Shown: positions 10,656 through 22,455 of the stretch, piece by piece
Numbering within the stretch: position 1 is the first letter of the stretch
Layout: every line of letters starts with the position of its first letter
Source of the DNA: Plotosus lineatus
Taxonomy: Eukaryota > Chordata > Actinopteri > Siluriformes > Plotosidae
NCBI GenBank assembly: GCA_024760905.1
Contig: CM045733.1
Coordinates: forward strand, 23,030,001 to 23,094,000
Direction of reading: 5' to 3'
Length of the DNA: 64,000 bases
Made by a program: the position numbers and the translations under genes
The notes under the pieces: generated by a model
Databases searched by the model: none
Told to the model about the DNA's origin: nothing
Seen by the model: only the letters and a program-made list of their open reading frames with translations

Positions 10656-10976
10656 TTCCTGTAACTGCTTAATCCTAATTAGGGTCAAGGGGAGGCTGCT
10701 GCCCATGCCAGATGAATCCGGGTGAGGGCAGAGTACACCTTGGAAAGCTCACCAGGCCATCGCAGGGCAAAGATGCTGAGGGCTTTGCAGCTACGCTTGT
10801 CGAAAGTCAGCAATGAATCTTTCACAGCCTCACATATAGACATATAGACAGTGAGAGACATGGCTGGCCTTTAGCCCGGGGGGGGGGGGGGGGGGGCAAC
10901 GTTGTGGAGAGTAGGCTTTGAACCGGACCCTAGGATCAGTGAGCCAGTGCCCTATACCACTAGGCCACCACTGCCC
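10656..10976 (-). repeat. SINE-L copy with expanded G run
   Basis: Minus-strand SINE-L (L2-like tail left, tRNA-like head right). The short G run of the family near the body/head junction has grown to 19 G at 10878-10896. Confidence 0.85.
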
Positions 10977-11073
10977 ATCTGTTTTTATATTTTTATATTT
11001 CCCCGATTTTATGATAATAAAGTGATGGCATAAATGTTTTAATAAAAACTATTAAAATATTAGATTTCAAGGA

Positions 11074-11085
11074 GGTCTGTCTGGC

Positions 11086-11170
<85 letters not shown>
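11074..11170. repeat. Compound (GTCT)n(CA)n microsatellite
   Basis: GTCT units pass through a short CT stretch into about 50 bp of CA dinucleotides. Confidence 0.95.
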
Positions 11171-11171
<1 letters not shown>

Positions 11172-11329
11172 GATGGCTGAAATATTATTACATGTTACAC
11201 CTTTTAATAATTGTAATCACCAAAAATACATGTGAGAGCTGCCCTTTGAAATTATTTAATTCCGTATCTAAATATCTCCTGCATGAACGCCATCATTTCG
11301 TTTAGCTGGCTCCATTTTATTATTCATTC

Positions 11330-11413
11330 ATTTGCCAAGTCACTTACTGCAACTACTGCCAACCAAAACAGGGTAGCCTCTTGACAACTCCTCAGTCCAT
11401 CGCAGGATCAACA

Positions 11414-11464
<51 letters not shown>

Positions 11465-11470
11465 ACACAT

Positions 11471-11515
<45 letters not shown>

Positions 11516-11600
11516 ATTCATACTCACACCTAGGACCAAACTTGGCACAATCACTTTGCCAACGTACATGTCTTTGGACTGTGGGAGGAAACCAGAGTAC
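11330..11600 (-). repeat. V-type SINE with internal (CA)n expansion
   Basis: The plus strand shows the core motifs GTACATGTCTTTGGACTG and TGGGAGGAAACCAGAGTACC at the right, and a worn L2-like tail (CTCAGTCCATCGCAGG) at the left. Between them the short CA stretch of these SINEs has expanded to about 95 bp of CA (11417-11512). Confidence 0.7.
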
Positions 11601-12179
11601 CAGAGTAAACAACAGAGTACTGTTAGTAAATATGGTCATCTGTTCTTTGTTGAGAATTCTGTGAGTAAAATCACTTTCTTGAAATCACTGTGGATATTTT
11701 TACCATCTCCCTTTTTGCTTCATTTTTGAACTTGAGAAATTAGCAGTAAAATTGCCGAAGACTTAATTTAAAGAGATTTAAAGACTCAGTAAGAGGAGCA
11801 CTGATGTTCTTTCAGTTTAATTAGAGGGTCACAGTTTAAATGTGAAAATGACTTAGTCTTTTTTTCCTGAATACTACATTAGTGTTTTGTTCTGCATAAA
11901 CCATAGGACTGTACGTTATAGTTCTTGTCAAGAGCATATATCAGACCCCACAGTACAGAGCATGCACTGTGTTGCTTCATAATGAACAGACTGCTTAAAA
12001 TAGCTTAAAACAGTTATACGGGAAATTTATTGAGGTTATAGAGGAAACAAAGGGATCTCAAACAGTTGTAAAATAGATACAGGGGAATTTCATATTTGTG
12101 ATGTTTCAATACAGAACTTTCACACATTAAACATAAAAAAGAAATATTCTGAAATCACTTTAATATCTATATACTTCCC
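11601..12179. other. Unannotated stretch
   Basis: No supported feature. Confidence 0.4.
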
Positions 12180-12375
12180 CCACAGTCCAAAGACATGGGA
12201 ATTAAGCTAATTGGCTATTCCCAATTACTCCTTGATGCGGATGTGAGTGGGAATGGCTGTGTGTGTTGGCCCTGCGATGGTCTGGAGAGCAGTTCAGGGC
12301 GTACCTCACCTTTGCCCAGTGTTAGCTGAGATAGGTGTCCAGCCTCCCTGTGAACCTAGTAGGATTAAGAAAAAG
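12180..12375 (+). repeat. V-type SINE, 5'-truncated
   Basis: Starts inside the core (CCCACAGTCCAAAGACATG). It continues through GCGATGGTCTGGAG to an L2-like tail ending CCTAGTAGGATTAAG. Confidence 0.75.
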
Positions 12376-12490
12376 TAAACTGGTATTTGGGAAATAAGTG
12401 TGACTGAGAATAACTAGATACCGCAAAATCCTCAATATTCCACGATAACACCTATACAGAATATGTAGAGAAAAGGGGAAAGATCTTTTC

Positions 12491-12513
12491 GGGGGCGGGG
12501 GGGGGGGGGGGGG
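12491..12513. repeat. Long G run
   Basis: Five G, one C, then 17 G. This is a homopolymer likely prone to slippage and possible G-quadruplex formation. Confidence 0.9.
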
Positions 12514-12541
12514 CTGGAAGCACCACAGTGATATATCCTTG

Positions 12542-12572
<31 letters not shown>

Positions 12573-12614
12573 TCAGTAAAGTAACGATATAGAAGATTTA
12601 TTTCCATACATTTA

Positions 12615-12820
12615 CAGGGATCCCTCACTTTCCGTGGTTGATTGGGACCGAGACCCCCCGCGAACACCAATTTTCACGAAGTGGAATCGACCCCCCTTGA
12701 CTGACATATACGTACATGTATATGTGTATATAATATCAATACATATTCAATGCTATAAATGCTTATAATAATAATAATTAAACATTCAAAAATAATGCAT
12801 AAGCTTTAAATAAAATATAA

Positions 12821-12885
<65 letters not shown>

Positions 12886-13087
12886 TGCGCACCTCACATA
12901 AAAATGTAAGCAGTTTTGTTGGGGGGTTTTGGGCTGGTTTTTATTTTTGTTTTTATTTATTTATTTTTTTTGCATAATTGGCCTTGCTTTGCAGCATTTT
13001 CCTTAACCTTGCTCCCTATTTTCACTTAATTTCAATAAATGCACTGAAGCCGCAGAAACTGAAGCACGAAGTAGCGAGGGATCACTG
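12615..13087 (+). mobile_element. Tigger-like MITE, full copy with (CA)n expansion
   Basis: CAGGGATCCCTCAC to GGGATCACTG, flanked by TA at 12613-12614 and 13088-13089. The short CA stretch in the middle of the family is expanded here to about 60 bp (12825-12883). Confidence 0.9.
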
Positions 13088-13089
13088 TA

Positions 13090-13672
13090 CTCTTATTGGA
13101 TGATGCACCAACAATGGAAATATGCTGCCTATTCCCCCGTGATTAAGATCAGTAATGTGGTAATCTTATTGTAGTTGTTATACTCCAGTAAACATAGTGG
13201 ACAGTCACTAACAAATTATTCCCAGCAAAAGATCAGTTACTCAGAATTAGAATCAATAAATACACATCTACACCCAAGACCATAGAATGTGAATGTGGTT
13301 TAAGATGTTTTCTATATAGATTTGGACTTGGGCTTTGACTTAGCTATTGGTTGCACTAAATAGTCTAGATTTTTATAGAGAGCAAAATAACATGTTGGCT
13401 TTTGTTTTAATATCCAAATAAATTTGACAAGAAGTAATTCCTTATTGTAGAAAACATAACCTGATCACTGGCACAATAAAAAAAATTAAGTCGACTAGTT
13501 GAAGTTAAAGGCTTGACCTAATCTAAAAGGTTTCACTAATTTGAAGGTCTGGTTTTTGATTTGGCTTTGAGAAGACCTTGAAACATAGTCTTGGCTGGAT
13601 ATTGGCTAGTTGCTGTAATGGACTTTTATTAAAAATGGTGATTGAATAGCAGAGAGAATGTTTACCGGTTGT
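13090..13672. other. Unannotated stretch
   Basis: No supported feature. Confidence 0.4.
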
Positions 13673-13688
13673 ATTTAGCTGTATAAAT

Positions 13689-13949
13689 GTTTGTTTGTTT
13701 TCCTTTCTGTTTTTCTCTTTTTACTCAGGAGTCGCCACAGCGAATCATCTGATTCGCACGTTTGATTTGGCAGAGGTTTTTATGTCGGATGCCCTTCCTG
13801 TCACAACCCTTTTAGCAAGGGACAGAAATACGCTGATGGCTTTGCAGCTACTCTTTACAAAAGTCAGCAATGGTTCTTTTACATGCCTCTCACCATAGAC
13901 AGTGAGAGACATGGCCAGCCTTTGATAACCCAGTTAGCAGCACTGGGGA
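13689..13949 (-). repeat. SINE-R, 5'-truncated, with perfect 16-bp duplication
   Basis: Minus-strand copy truncated inside the body (ends at GCACTGGGG on plus), so it lacks the tRNA head. Flanks ATTTAGCTGTATAAAT at 13673-13688 and 13950-13965 are identical, showing a fairly recent LINE-mediated insertion. Confidence 0.93.
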
Positions 13950-14052
13950 ATTTAGCTGTATAAATAATATGTATAATATATAAAACTGTTGAGCCATATG
14001 ATGAGTATTATATTTACAGTGATTTTGATTTTAGATTCTGCTCTCTTAGATG

Positions 14053-15206
14053 TGAACAACAGTTTGGTTTCATGCCAAGAAAGAGCACCACAGATGCAGT
14101 GTTTGCCTTGAGGATGTTAATAGAGAAGTACAGAGAAGGCCAGAGGGAGCTGCATTGTGCCTTTGTGGATCTGGAGAAAGCATATGACAGGGTGCCGAGA
14201 GAGGAACTGTGGTATTGCATGAGGAAGTCTGGAGTGGCAGAGAAGTATGTTAGAGTGGTGCAGGACATGTATGAGAGATGTAAGACAGTGGTGAGGTGTG
14301 CTGTCGGTGTGACCGACGAATTCAAGGTGGAGGTGGGACTGTATCAAGGGTCAGCTCTGAGCCCCTTCTTGATTGCTATGGTGATGGACAGGCTGACAGA
14401 CGAGGTTAGACAAGAATCTCCATGGACTATGATGTTTGCAGATGACATTGTGATCTGTACTGAGAGCAGAGAACAAGTGCAGGAAAGTCTAGAGAGGTGG
14501 AGGTATACCCTGGAAAGGAGAGGAATGAAGGTTAGCCTCAGTAAGACAGAATACATGTGTGTGAACAACAAGGACCCAAGAGGAAAAGTGAGGTTACAGG
14601 GAGCAGAGATAACGAAGGTGGAGGATTTTAAGTACTTAGGCTCAACTTTCCAGAACAATGGAGAGTGTGGAAAAGACGTGAGGAAGCGTGTGCAGGCAGG
14701 TTGGAATGGTTGGAGAAAAGTGTCCGGTGTGACGTGTGATAAGAAGGTAACGGCAAGAATGAAAGGAAAAGTGTACAAGACAGTGATGAGGCCAGCGATG
14801 TTGTATGGTTTAGAAACAGTGGCCCTGGGGAAAAGACAGGAGGCAAAGCTGGTGGTAGTCGAGATGAAAATATTGAGGTTCTCTTTGGGAGTAACGAGGA
14901 TGGATAGGATCAGGAATGAGGACATCAGAGGGACGGCAAATGTTAGATTTTTTTTAGAGACAAAGTTAGAGAGGCTAGATTGAGATGGTTTGGACATGTA
15001 CAGAGGAGGGATAGTGAGTATATTGGTAGTAGGATGCTGAGGTTGGAACTACCAGGCAGAAGGCCTAGAGGAAGACCAAAGAGAAGATTTATGGATGTGG
15101 TGAAGGAGGACATGAAGGTAGTTGGAGTAGGAATAGAAGTTGTAGAGGACAGGGTGAGATGAAGGCGGATGGTTCGCTGTGGAGAACCCTGAAGGGAAAA
15201 GTTTAA
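14053..15206 (+). mobile_element. RTE-type LINE, 5'-truncated, with perfect 20-bp duplication
   Basis: The identical 20-mer starting AGATTCTGCTCTC lies at 14033-14052 and 15207-15226, so both ends are certain. The insertion is 1154 bp and holds the reverse-transcriptase palm, thumb and C-terminal region but no endonuclease. The 3' end (GAAGGGAAAAG) is a slightly shortened RTE tail. Only one frame break is seen, so it is relatively young. Confidence 0.93.
14072..15162 (+). pseudogene. RTE LINE reverse transcriptase, truncated and frameshifted
   Basis: RTE proteins copy LINE RNA into the genome by target-primed reverse transcription. The readable frame starts inside the RT domain (FMPRKSTTDAVFALRMLIEK). 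It then shows FVDLEKAYDRVP (RT motif with first catalytic D), GLYQGSALSPFL, FADDIVI (the catalytic DD pair), GMKVSLSKTEYM, DFKYLGSTF and the thumb. The frame runs to 14983, where a T run near 14947-14955 causes a shift. The rest, with LRWFGHVQRRDSEYIGSRML and GRRPRGRPKRRFMDVVKED, continues in another frame to about 15162. The endonuclease domain is absent because of 5' truncation. Compare 39003-42059, which has all domains. Confidence 0.92.
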
Positions 15207-15226
15207 AGATTCTGCTCTCTTAGATG

Positions 15227-16560
15227 CTATTTGTGACTCTTCACCACTAAAATTAATCATAATTCACCAGTTATTTTAAATGAGCCTCAATCTTTTATCT
15301 AGAAAATATGCCTTGTTAATAAAAATTATTAAACTTGAGTTATCTTTCTTGTCATTCATTCATCAAGTTCCCCATGATTTTTATTGATTTTTGGTTTGTT
15401 TTAAAGTTGGGAATGTCCTCATTTTTATTTAGATTTTTCATTTTCATTACTATGATTAATGGAATAGCTCGCAAAAGTAAAGAAGGAATGGTTGATATAA
15501 CAGATAGTACAATGGCCAGTAAAACACCTTTAATTTACTTATATTTAAATTTACTTTGAGTGCTGGTGGGAATTTTTGAAAGCCGGATCCTCAGAAAGAC
15601 CAACATTACCTCAGATTACTTTTAGATTTACTGAAGGCCAAGATTAATTTATTCGTTGTCTTCTACTACTGACCGATAAGCATCATCTGCTTTACTGTCT
15701 CGTTCGTGTTCCAAAGAGTCCACAGCAGTAAATCTCTGTAAGAACTATCAAAGCCTTTCCATTTTTTCAAGAACCCTTGAATCTTAATTCCCAAAATGGT
15801 AAATCATCTCACATCTCTTTTATTCCTATATTTGGCTTATGGCCATCAGTAAAGTGCAGAAACTGTACTGATGTTCACACTAAAAAAGACAAGAAACTGA
15901 AAAAGCACAGAATCACTGACATAACCTTAAATAATAATAGTAGTATAATAATAGTAAATAATCTTGTGGCAGCAAGTATGTTGTGGTAATGAAATACCAA
16001 AATTAATGTATTCGTGATTAAAAATATCTTAAATCCGCAGCTTTATGTTAACCCGTGGCTTCTAGTTTCTTAACACACCCTGTGTTTGCTTCAGTTCTCA
16101 TTATTAGTTTTACTTGGTCTCATAGTTTATTTACACCCTTTTGCTTCTCTCCTTGTGTTATTTCAAAGCTTCAGGTTATCTTCCCTGCATGATATAATCT
16201 GTTTTATAGATTTTTGAGAATGCATTTACATTTCCAATAGATCGGTTTCAGTCGTTATTAAGAAAAAATTAAACAATATAGCTGGAAACTATGTCACCCT
16301 GCGCAAAATTCATCGCTCATATCTCAATTAAAGATGAATTTGTAACCAGAATTTAATAATGAAGAATTCAGAACTGAACTTACAGTGTAGATGACCTTTT
16401 ATTACAAACTCAATGGTCGAATGGTCACTAATGTAATAAAGAAATGTCTTGAAGATGATTAATGACTGGGTAAAAGAAAACATTTTTATAGATCTGAAAC
16501 ATGTGTTTTTTTTTTAATTACTTAGTGTTAACCCTCAATAACAATTAAATGAGCACAACC
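15227..16560. other. Unannotated, repeat-poor stretch of 1.3 kb
   Basis: No recognisable repeat, RNA or domain. The small open frames look random. Confidence 0.4.
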
Positions 16561-16562
16561 CG

Positions 16563-16675
16563 GGCAGTGGTGGCCCAGTGGAAAGGTGCTGAATTACCGA
16601 TCCTAAGGTATGTAGAAAGCATCAGCTTTCCCGCAACTCTAATTAGGATTAAGCAGTTCAGAAGATGAATGAATG
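16563..16675 (+). repeat. SINE-L, internally deleted
   Basis: The first 50 bp of the tRNA-like head (GGCAGTGGTGGCCCAGTGG) are joined almost directly to the last 55 bp of the L2-like tail (CTAATTAGGATTAAGCAG, then GAATGAATGAA). The whole middle is missing. Confidence 0.8.
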
Positions 16676-16856
16676 AAAGAGCACAACTTTCCTGAGTCAT
16701 GACAACTTGTCAACTGAGAATTGACACAAAAATTTTAAAATTATAATCTACTGAGTTCATAAATGTAAGAAAACAAAAGAAAGAAGCATTCTGTTTCAGT
16801 AAGATTTCAACTCAAATTGGAATAAGACCTTTGTGAGCCAACACCAAGATATAAAT

Positions 16857-17170
16857 CTTCTTCTTTTGGCTTTTTCCCTTTCTCGGAAGTCGCCACAGCG
16901 AATCATCTGATTCACACATTTGATTTGGCATGGGTTTTTACGTCGGAAGCCCTTCCTGAAGAAACACGCTGACGCTTTACAGCCTACTCTTTACGAAAGT
17001 CAGCAATGGTTCTTTAACATGCCTCGCACTATAGACAGTGAGAGACATGGCCCGCCTTTGATAACCCAGTTAGCCGCACTGGGGGGACAGTGACAACCCT
17101 GTGGGGACTCGAACCCCTAACCTTAGGATCAGCGATCCTGCGCCTTAACCACTAGACCACCACTGCCCCT
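16857..17170 (-). repeat. SINE-R copy with 17-bp duplication
   Basis: Minus-strand copy with an RTE-like tail (CTTCTTCTTTTGGC on plus), missing a short piece of the body. Flanks AACACCAAGATATAAAT (16840-16856) and AACACTAAGATATAAAT (17171-17187) differ at one base. Confidence 0.92.
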
Positions 17171-17243
17171 AACACTAAGATATAAATATTTAGATAAAAT
17201 TTGATTTGATTTAATTTAATTGGATTATGTATCTGATGCAATA

Positions 17244-17996
17244 CAGACGCTCCCTGACTTACGTTTTAGTTTGGTTCTGGACGGCCGAACGTAAGGTGAA
17301 AAAAAACGTAAGTTATTACCGTATGTTCCACTGACGTATGACGTCATACTGTACTAAACATCCATAAATACCATTACCGTATCTCATAAAACACCCCAAA
17401 TCAATTATTATAAACATAACATTGCAAAATAATATAAAATATACCAAATAATATCAACATTAATTTCAAATAAATTAAATTTAAGCAAAATAATTTCAAA
17501 TAAATACATTTTAACTAAACTCACTCATCAAATACTAAATACAGTATCAAATATAACCTTTAACATTCTCTGTGATGCGATCTTTCTGCTTGTAAATGGT
17601 TCCGCTGGTCGACGGAGCCATCTGGAAGAAACATGCAACAGTCGCATGTTTTTCACCAGCATCCATTTTCTTGATAATAGCCATCTTTTTTTCTAACGAG
17701 ATGGTTTGCCGCTTTTTCTATAGAATAGATTACCACTATCACTAGTAGGCTTACGCTTCTGACCAACCATATTTGCTTCGGGTTACAAAAGTCCGCAAAA
17801 CAGTTTGAACACAAAGATCACAGAGACGACGTCTTAACACAAGGGTAACACGCGGTGAACTGGGAAGAAGGAGGGTACGTTCAGTCTGTCGTTTGTAAAC
17901 AATGGACGCAGCGTCATGCGTAAGTAGTGTATTACGTCAGCGTACTACGTAGGTACGTCTCGTACTACAGAGAGCACGCTAAACTTAAAATTTGAC

Positions 17997-18064
<68 letters not shown>

Positions 18065-18116
18065 CGTAAAATCAAAAAATACATAAAACCAATGAACGTA
18101 AAGTGGGGAGTGTCTG
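17244..18116 (-). mobile_element. Tigger/pogo-like element retaining only the transposase N-terminus
   Basis: Ends CAGACGCTCCCTGACTTACG and GGGGAGTGTCTG form imperfect inverted repeats with TA on both sides (17242-17243, 18117-18118). On the minus strand near 17771 a reading frame starts MVGQKRKPTSDSG. After a stop and a frame change it continues (17700-17580) with KMAIIKKMDAGEKHATVA and APSTSGTIYKQKDRI. That is the CENP-B/pogo N-terminal helix-turn-helix pattern. The DDE domain is absent. The right part has a TA microsatellite (18000-18058). Confidence 0.82.
18000..18058. repeat. (TA)n microsatellite
   Basis: About 58 bp of alternating TA within the Tigger-like element. Confidence 0.95.
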
Positions 18117-18769
18117 TAATTGTTTTTCTGTATAGGGGCAGAATCTGAGAAACATAAAAAATACTCCACTGCAGTTTTAAACACACCAGACTTCATGACA
18201 ACATAACATTATAAATGACACCAGTATTGTTTAATAAAAACGCCTTCGAAAAATCACCTGATAATAATTTTCTGAAAAATGGAGAGAAAATTATTGTCAC
18301 ATGATTTTTCAAGATATTCAGTTAATGTTCATAAAACAGCAACACTCACTATTTCATTTTTTATTTTAGTTTTATTTCATGATGTCACTTATGACCTTGT
18401 GTTGCTCATGGGACGACTTGAGCCTGGTTAAAGTAAACTGGATGAGATGAAGGTTAGGATTCAATAAGGATTTTGCAGGTAGGATGAGGTAAGATTTTCT
18501 CTTGGTAAATGTTAGTGCTCTGTTCTGTAATGTATTTCTCTTAATAATTGCACATGTTAACAGCCAATCAGAGCGATGTGATGAAAGTAAAAATAACCAA
18601 TACATCTGCAATAGCAGTGGCAACAACACTAGTTCACAGAAATATACCGTATATCACAATAATCAATAAAAATAAATTTAGTGAAAAGATTCAGTTTTAA
18701 TAAAATGTTATCAGTTAATTCAAAACCCTTTTCAATAAATGTAAGGTTGTTAAACTTTTCAAGCAAGAA
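18117..18769. other. Unannotated stretch
   Basis: No supported feature. Confidence 0.4.
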
Positions 18770-18780
18770 ATATTAGTGCG

Positions 18781-19124
18781 TGGGCAGTGGTGGCCTATTG
18801 GTATAGGGCGCTGGATCACTGATCCAAGGTTGGGGGGTTCGAGTCCCACTCTCCACAAGGTTGTCACTGTCCCCCCAGTGCAGCTAACTGGGTTATCAAA
18901 GGAGGGCCATGTCTCTCACTGTCTATGTTGAAAGGCTGCAAAAGAACCATTGCTAACCTTCGACAAGAGTAGCCGCATAGCCGTCAGCAAGTTTCTGCCC
19001 CGAGATGACCTGGCGAGCTGTCCAGGTTGTACTCTGCCCTCGGCTGGAGTCGGCTGGGATGGGTACCAGCCTCCCCGTGACCCTAATTAGGATTAAACGG
19101 TTACAGAAAATGAACTGAATCGAG
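18781..19124 (+). repeat. SINE-L copy
   Basis: Full-length plus-strand copy with intact head, body and L2-like tail (CCTAATTAGGATTAAACGG). Probable duplication: ATATTAGTG at 18770-18778 and ATACTAGTG at 19125-19133. Confidence 0.9.
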
Positions 19125-19184
19125 ATACTAGTGTCTTAAAAATAATACTAATTAAAATGAAACAAAACAGGACAACTATATAAC

Positions 19185-19245
19185 AACAACAACCACAACA
19201 TCATCATCATCAACAACAAGAACCACAACAACAACAACAACAACA
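19185..19245. repeat. (CAA)n/(CAT)n simple repeat
   Basis: Interrupted AAC and ATC trinucleotides. Confidence 0.85.
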
Positions 19246-19249
19246 CCAG

Positions 19250-20048
19250 CCTCAGGATTCATTTCCGAGAGCATCTGCAATGACATTTCTCTTTGTAGAT
19301 ATATGCTGATTTAGATGAGAAAACCTCGCCAGGGTGAGCGAACAGTTGTAATGGATTCAACTCAATTTCACCATCTATTACCCCACACGGTTTACCCACT
19401 GGGACTTTTTGTTTTTCTATTTCTTATGGGAACATGGATAACAGATAAAGCCTTTGCTACTCTGCTTAAAACAGAATGCTACAGTGAGGTAAATGATGAC
19501 ATGCAGTTCCTGCATTGGAAGTGATGGTAGAAATGGAGAGACGAGGGGTTGTTCAGAGGAATAAGGGTGATGTGGGGAAAAGATAAAATGGGAATAATTG
19601 GCTAAATTGGGGATGAAGGAGAAAGGGATTGTGTTACTGTCTGCATTAATGAAGATTCAGACTTAGATTAATGAGCGTGTGTCTGCACATCAGACAGCTT
19701 GTGCTCTATTCTCGACAGATTAAATTAATAAATAACTCAGAGAAAATTGACCTAAAGCACACAAATGGTGCAGGACAATTAAAATGAAAGAACCAAGTGA
19801 GCCGAACCTACTTCTCTTTTTTAAACGGCCTCTTAAAACCATTCTGTGATAAAAGAAATCTGTCAAATCGCTGCCAGATGAAAAACTGCAGTGTTACTTT
19901 AAATAATATGATGCTATGTGTGGAAATTATTCCTAAATTCGTTTATACAAATAACTTTACATCTTCAATAGTGATTAATGTGTAATGTCAACATGACTCA
20001 CTAAACTCCAGACTTTTTTTTGGTTTGCATAGTTGAAACATGCAGGTT
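19250..20048. other. Unannotated stretch
   Basis: No supported feature. Confidence 0.4.
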
Positions 20049-20056
20049 TGTTAATC

Positions 20057-20166
20057 CAGTGATCACCAACCTTTTTATCACTGCGGACCGGTCAACGCTT
20101 GACAATTTTACCGCTGACCGGGGGGTGGCCTGGTTTATATTGTAAATATAATTTATTTATATAGAA

Positions 20167-20218
<52 letters not shown>

Positions 20219-21040
20219 TTATATAATAATAATAATAATAGCAGTGGTGGTCTAGTGGTATAGGGTGCTGGATCGCTGATCCAAAGGTTGGGGGTTCGAT
20301 TCCCACTCTCCACAAGGTTGTCACTGTCCTCCCCAGTGCAGCTAACTGGGTTATCAAAGGCTGGCCATGTCTCCCACTGTCTATGGTGTGAGGCATGTAA
20401 AAGAACCATTGCTGACTTTCGACAAGAGTAGCTGCAAAGCCGTCGGCGTGTTTCCGCCCTGCGATGGCCTGGCGAGCTGTCCAGGGTGTACTCTGCCCTC
20501 GCCCGAAGTTCGCTGGGCTGGGTGCCAGCCTTCCCGTGACCCTAATTAGGATTAAACGGTTACAGAAAAAGAATAATAATAATAATAATAATAATAATGA
20601 TAATAATGATAATAATAATAAAAAAGTAATAAGCACTCCATGAAGGTTATTTTTCAACAGCTGAAATAAAGTTGGTTGGGAAGTAGAGGTTGAACTTTTC
20701 TCGAAAAAACAAACAAACAAACAAACAAAAAAAACACAGGTGATGGTGCACCAGCTGGGAGAATGAAGGCTCAGTCTCAGTCTCACCCAGAATCCCTGCT
20801 AATGTTTGAAATATGTCCAACATGCCTCTGTTCATGTGCCGTCCCCTGGTGGGTTAAATTTTAACGCTCAAATGACCGACATGTGACACATTTTTCAAAA
20901 TAAAATATTTTTCAAAAATAAAGATTGTTCAGACTCTGATAATAAATAAAATGGAAATAATTAATTATTTCTTCTGCAGACTCTTACCAATTGAGCCGCA
21001 GACCGGTACCGTTCCACTAACCGGTGGTTGGAGACCCCTG
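20057..21040 (+). mobile_element. Non-autonomous hAT-like element with nested SINE-L
   Basis: Left end CAGTGATCACCAACC, right end GGTTGGAGACCCCTG, with a perfect 8-bp duplication TGTTAATC at 20049-20056 and 21041-21048. The interior has an ATT/AAT simple-sequence region, interrupted at 20241-20571 by a SINE. A core follows that is shared with 25219-25806 and 36673-37171 (GATGGTGCACCAGCTGG and neighbours). No transposase is encoded. Confidence 0.92.
20241..20571 (+). repeat. SINE-L nested in the hAT-like element
   Basis: Complete head, body and L2-like tail, sitting between AAT-rich sequences that probably formed the duplicated target. Confidence 0.9.
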
Positions 21041-21093
21041 TGTTAATCAAACAAAATGTAACATTATAATTACGATAAACATGCTGCCATGTT

Positions 21094-21433
21094 GTGGTGG
21101 TCTAGTGGTATAGGGTGCTGGATTGCTGATCCAAATGTTGGGGGTTCGAGTCTCACTCTCCACAAGGTTAGCACTGTCCCCCCAGTGCAGCTAACTGGGT
21201 TATGAAAGGCCGGCCATGTCTCTCACTGTCTATGGTGTGAGGTTCACGTAAAAGAACCATTGCTGACTTTCGACAAGAGTAGCTACAAAGCCATCAGCGT
21301 GTTTCTGCCGTGCGATGGCCTGGCGAGCTGTCCAGGGTGTACTCTGCCCTCGCCTGAAGTTGGCTGAGATGGGCACCAGCCTCCCTGCGACCCTAATTAG
21401 GATTAAGCGGTGACAGAAAATGATGAACTGATG
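21094..21433 (+). repeat. SINE-L with perfect 13-bp duplication
   Basis: Flanked by ATGCTGCCATGTT at 21081-21093 and 21434-21446. The head lacks the first few bases. The tail is full (CCTAATTAGGATTAAGCGG). Confidence 0.92.
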
Positions 21434-21619
21434 ATGCTGCCATGTTTCTTCAGTTTAGAGATTGTATTACTAACCGTTTTTATTTTCTTTTCTTTCTCTG
21501 CCCTTGTCATATCAAGGGCTTAAACCTAACCATGTTTAGCTGATTAAGGCTAGTAGTTTAGTAGATTAGTTTGTCAGTGCATACTCTGGTCATTCTTTCT
21601 AGCTGCACAAAGTCCTGTC

Positions 21620-21984
21620 TGTCTGTCTTCCTTTCGGCTTTTTTCCCTTTTTTTTTTTTTTTTTACTCGGGAGTCGCCACAGCGAATCATTTGATTCGCA
21701 CGTTTGATTTGGCAGAGGTTTTTACGTCGGATGCCCTTCCTGTCACAACCCTTTTAGCAAGGGACAGAAACACGCTGACGGCTTTGCAGCTACTCTTTAC
21801 GAAAGTCAGCAATGGTTCTTTTACATGCCTCTCACCATAGACAGTGAGAGACATGGCCCGCCTTTGATAACCCAGTTTGCTGCACTGGGGAGGACAGTGA
21901 CAACCTTGTGGAGAGTGGGACTCGAACCCCCAACCTTTGGATCAGCGATCCAGCGCCCTATACCACTAGACCACCACTGCCCCA
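21620..21984 (-). repeat. SINE-R copy, full length
   Basis: Minus strand: RTE-like tail on the left (CTTCCTTTCGGC, then GGGAGTCGCCACAGCGAATC). The well-preserved body and head end at ACCACCACTGCCCC. There is a T expansion within the tail (21648-21663). Confidence 0.92.
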
Positions 21985-22024
21985 CCATGCATTTATTCTT
22001 GTTAGGCCCAGCAATGGTCTCAAA

Positions 22025-22085
22025 ATAGATGCCAGGCTCCCTATGACAATTACAATTAAATGTCTCAGAAAATGAATGAATGAAG
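22025..22085 (+). repeat. L2-like SINE tail fragment
   Basis: A short worn copy of the terminal L2-like tail (GATGCCAGGCTCCC, then GAATGAATGAA). Confidence 0.5.
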
Positions 22086-22209
22086 AAATAAATGATTTAT
22101 TCATGGTAGGTCTGAGTCTTGTACTCTGTGATTTGATGCCTCATCTGATGGCTTTGATCTTCTGATTTCAAAATACAGTACAAAACTAGAAAATAAGAAC
22201 TGGGACAGT

Positions 22210-22455
22210 GCATGAACCTCTGTGGTCTGAGCTAAGTGTACTTTTTGGGTGGGGAAGTTTGTATGGGTTAAATGTTTATGAATGCTTGTGAATAATCCTG
22301 AATGCTTGTGAAAAGGTTCCTGGGTCTGAATCGTGCCAAGCCACACCCCATCCCTTCACTAAATTTGGTGACTTTGGATCAGTAGTTTTTGTGTAGTCCT
22401 GCTAACACACAAAACAAACAAACAAACAAACAAACAAACAAACAAACAAACAAAG
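22210..22455 (+). repeat. Possible retroelement 3' end with (AAAC)n
   Basis: Ends in about 45 bp of AAAC units preceded by TAGTCCTGCTAACA, a context I associate with 3' ends of fish non-LTR elements. The family is not identified. Confidence 0.45.

Noticed and set aside
11340..11639. Open frames with long runs of V and C or H and T (also at 3967-4272, 12322-12670, 34924-35530)
   Set aside because: They are translations of CA/GT microsatellites.
18372..18629. 85-residue minus-strand frame next to the Tigger-like element
   Set aside because: No domain, not part of the transposon, and no codon or splice support.
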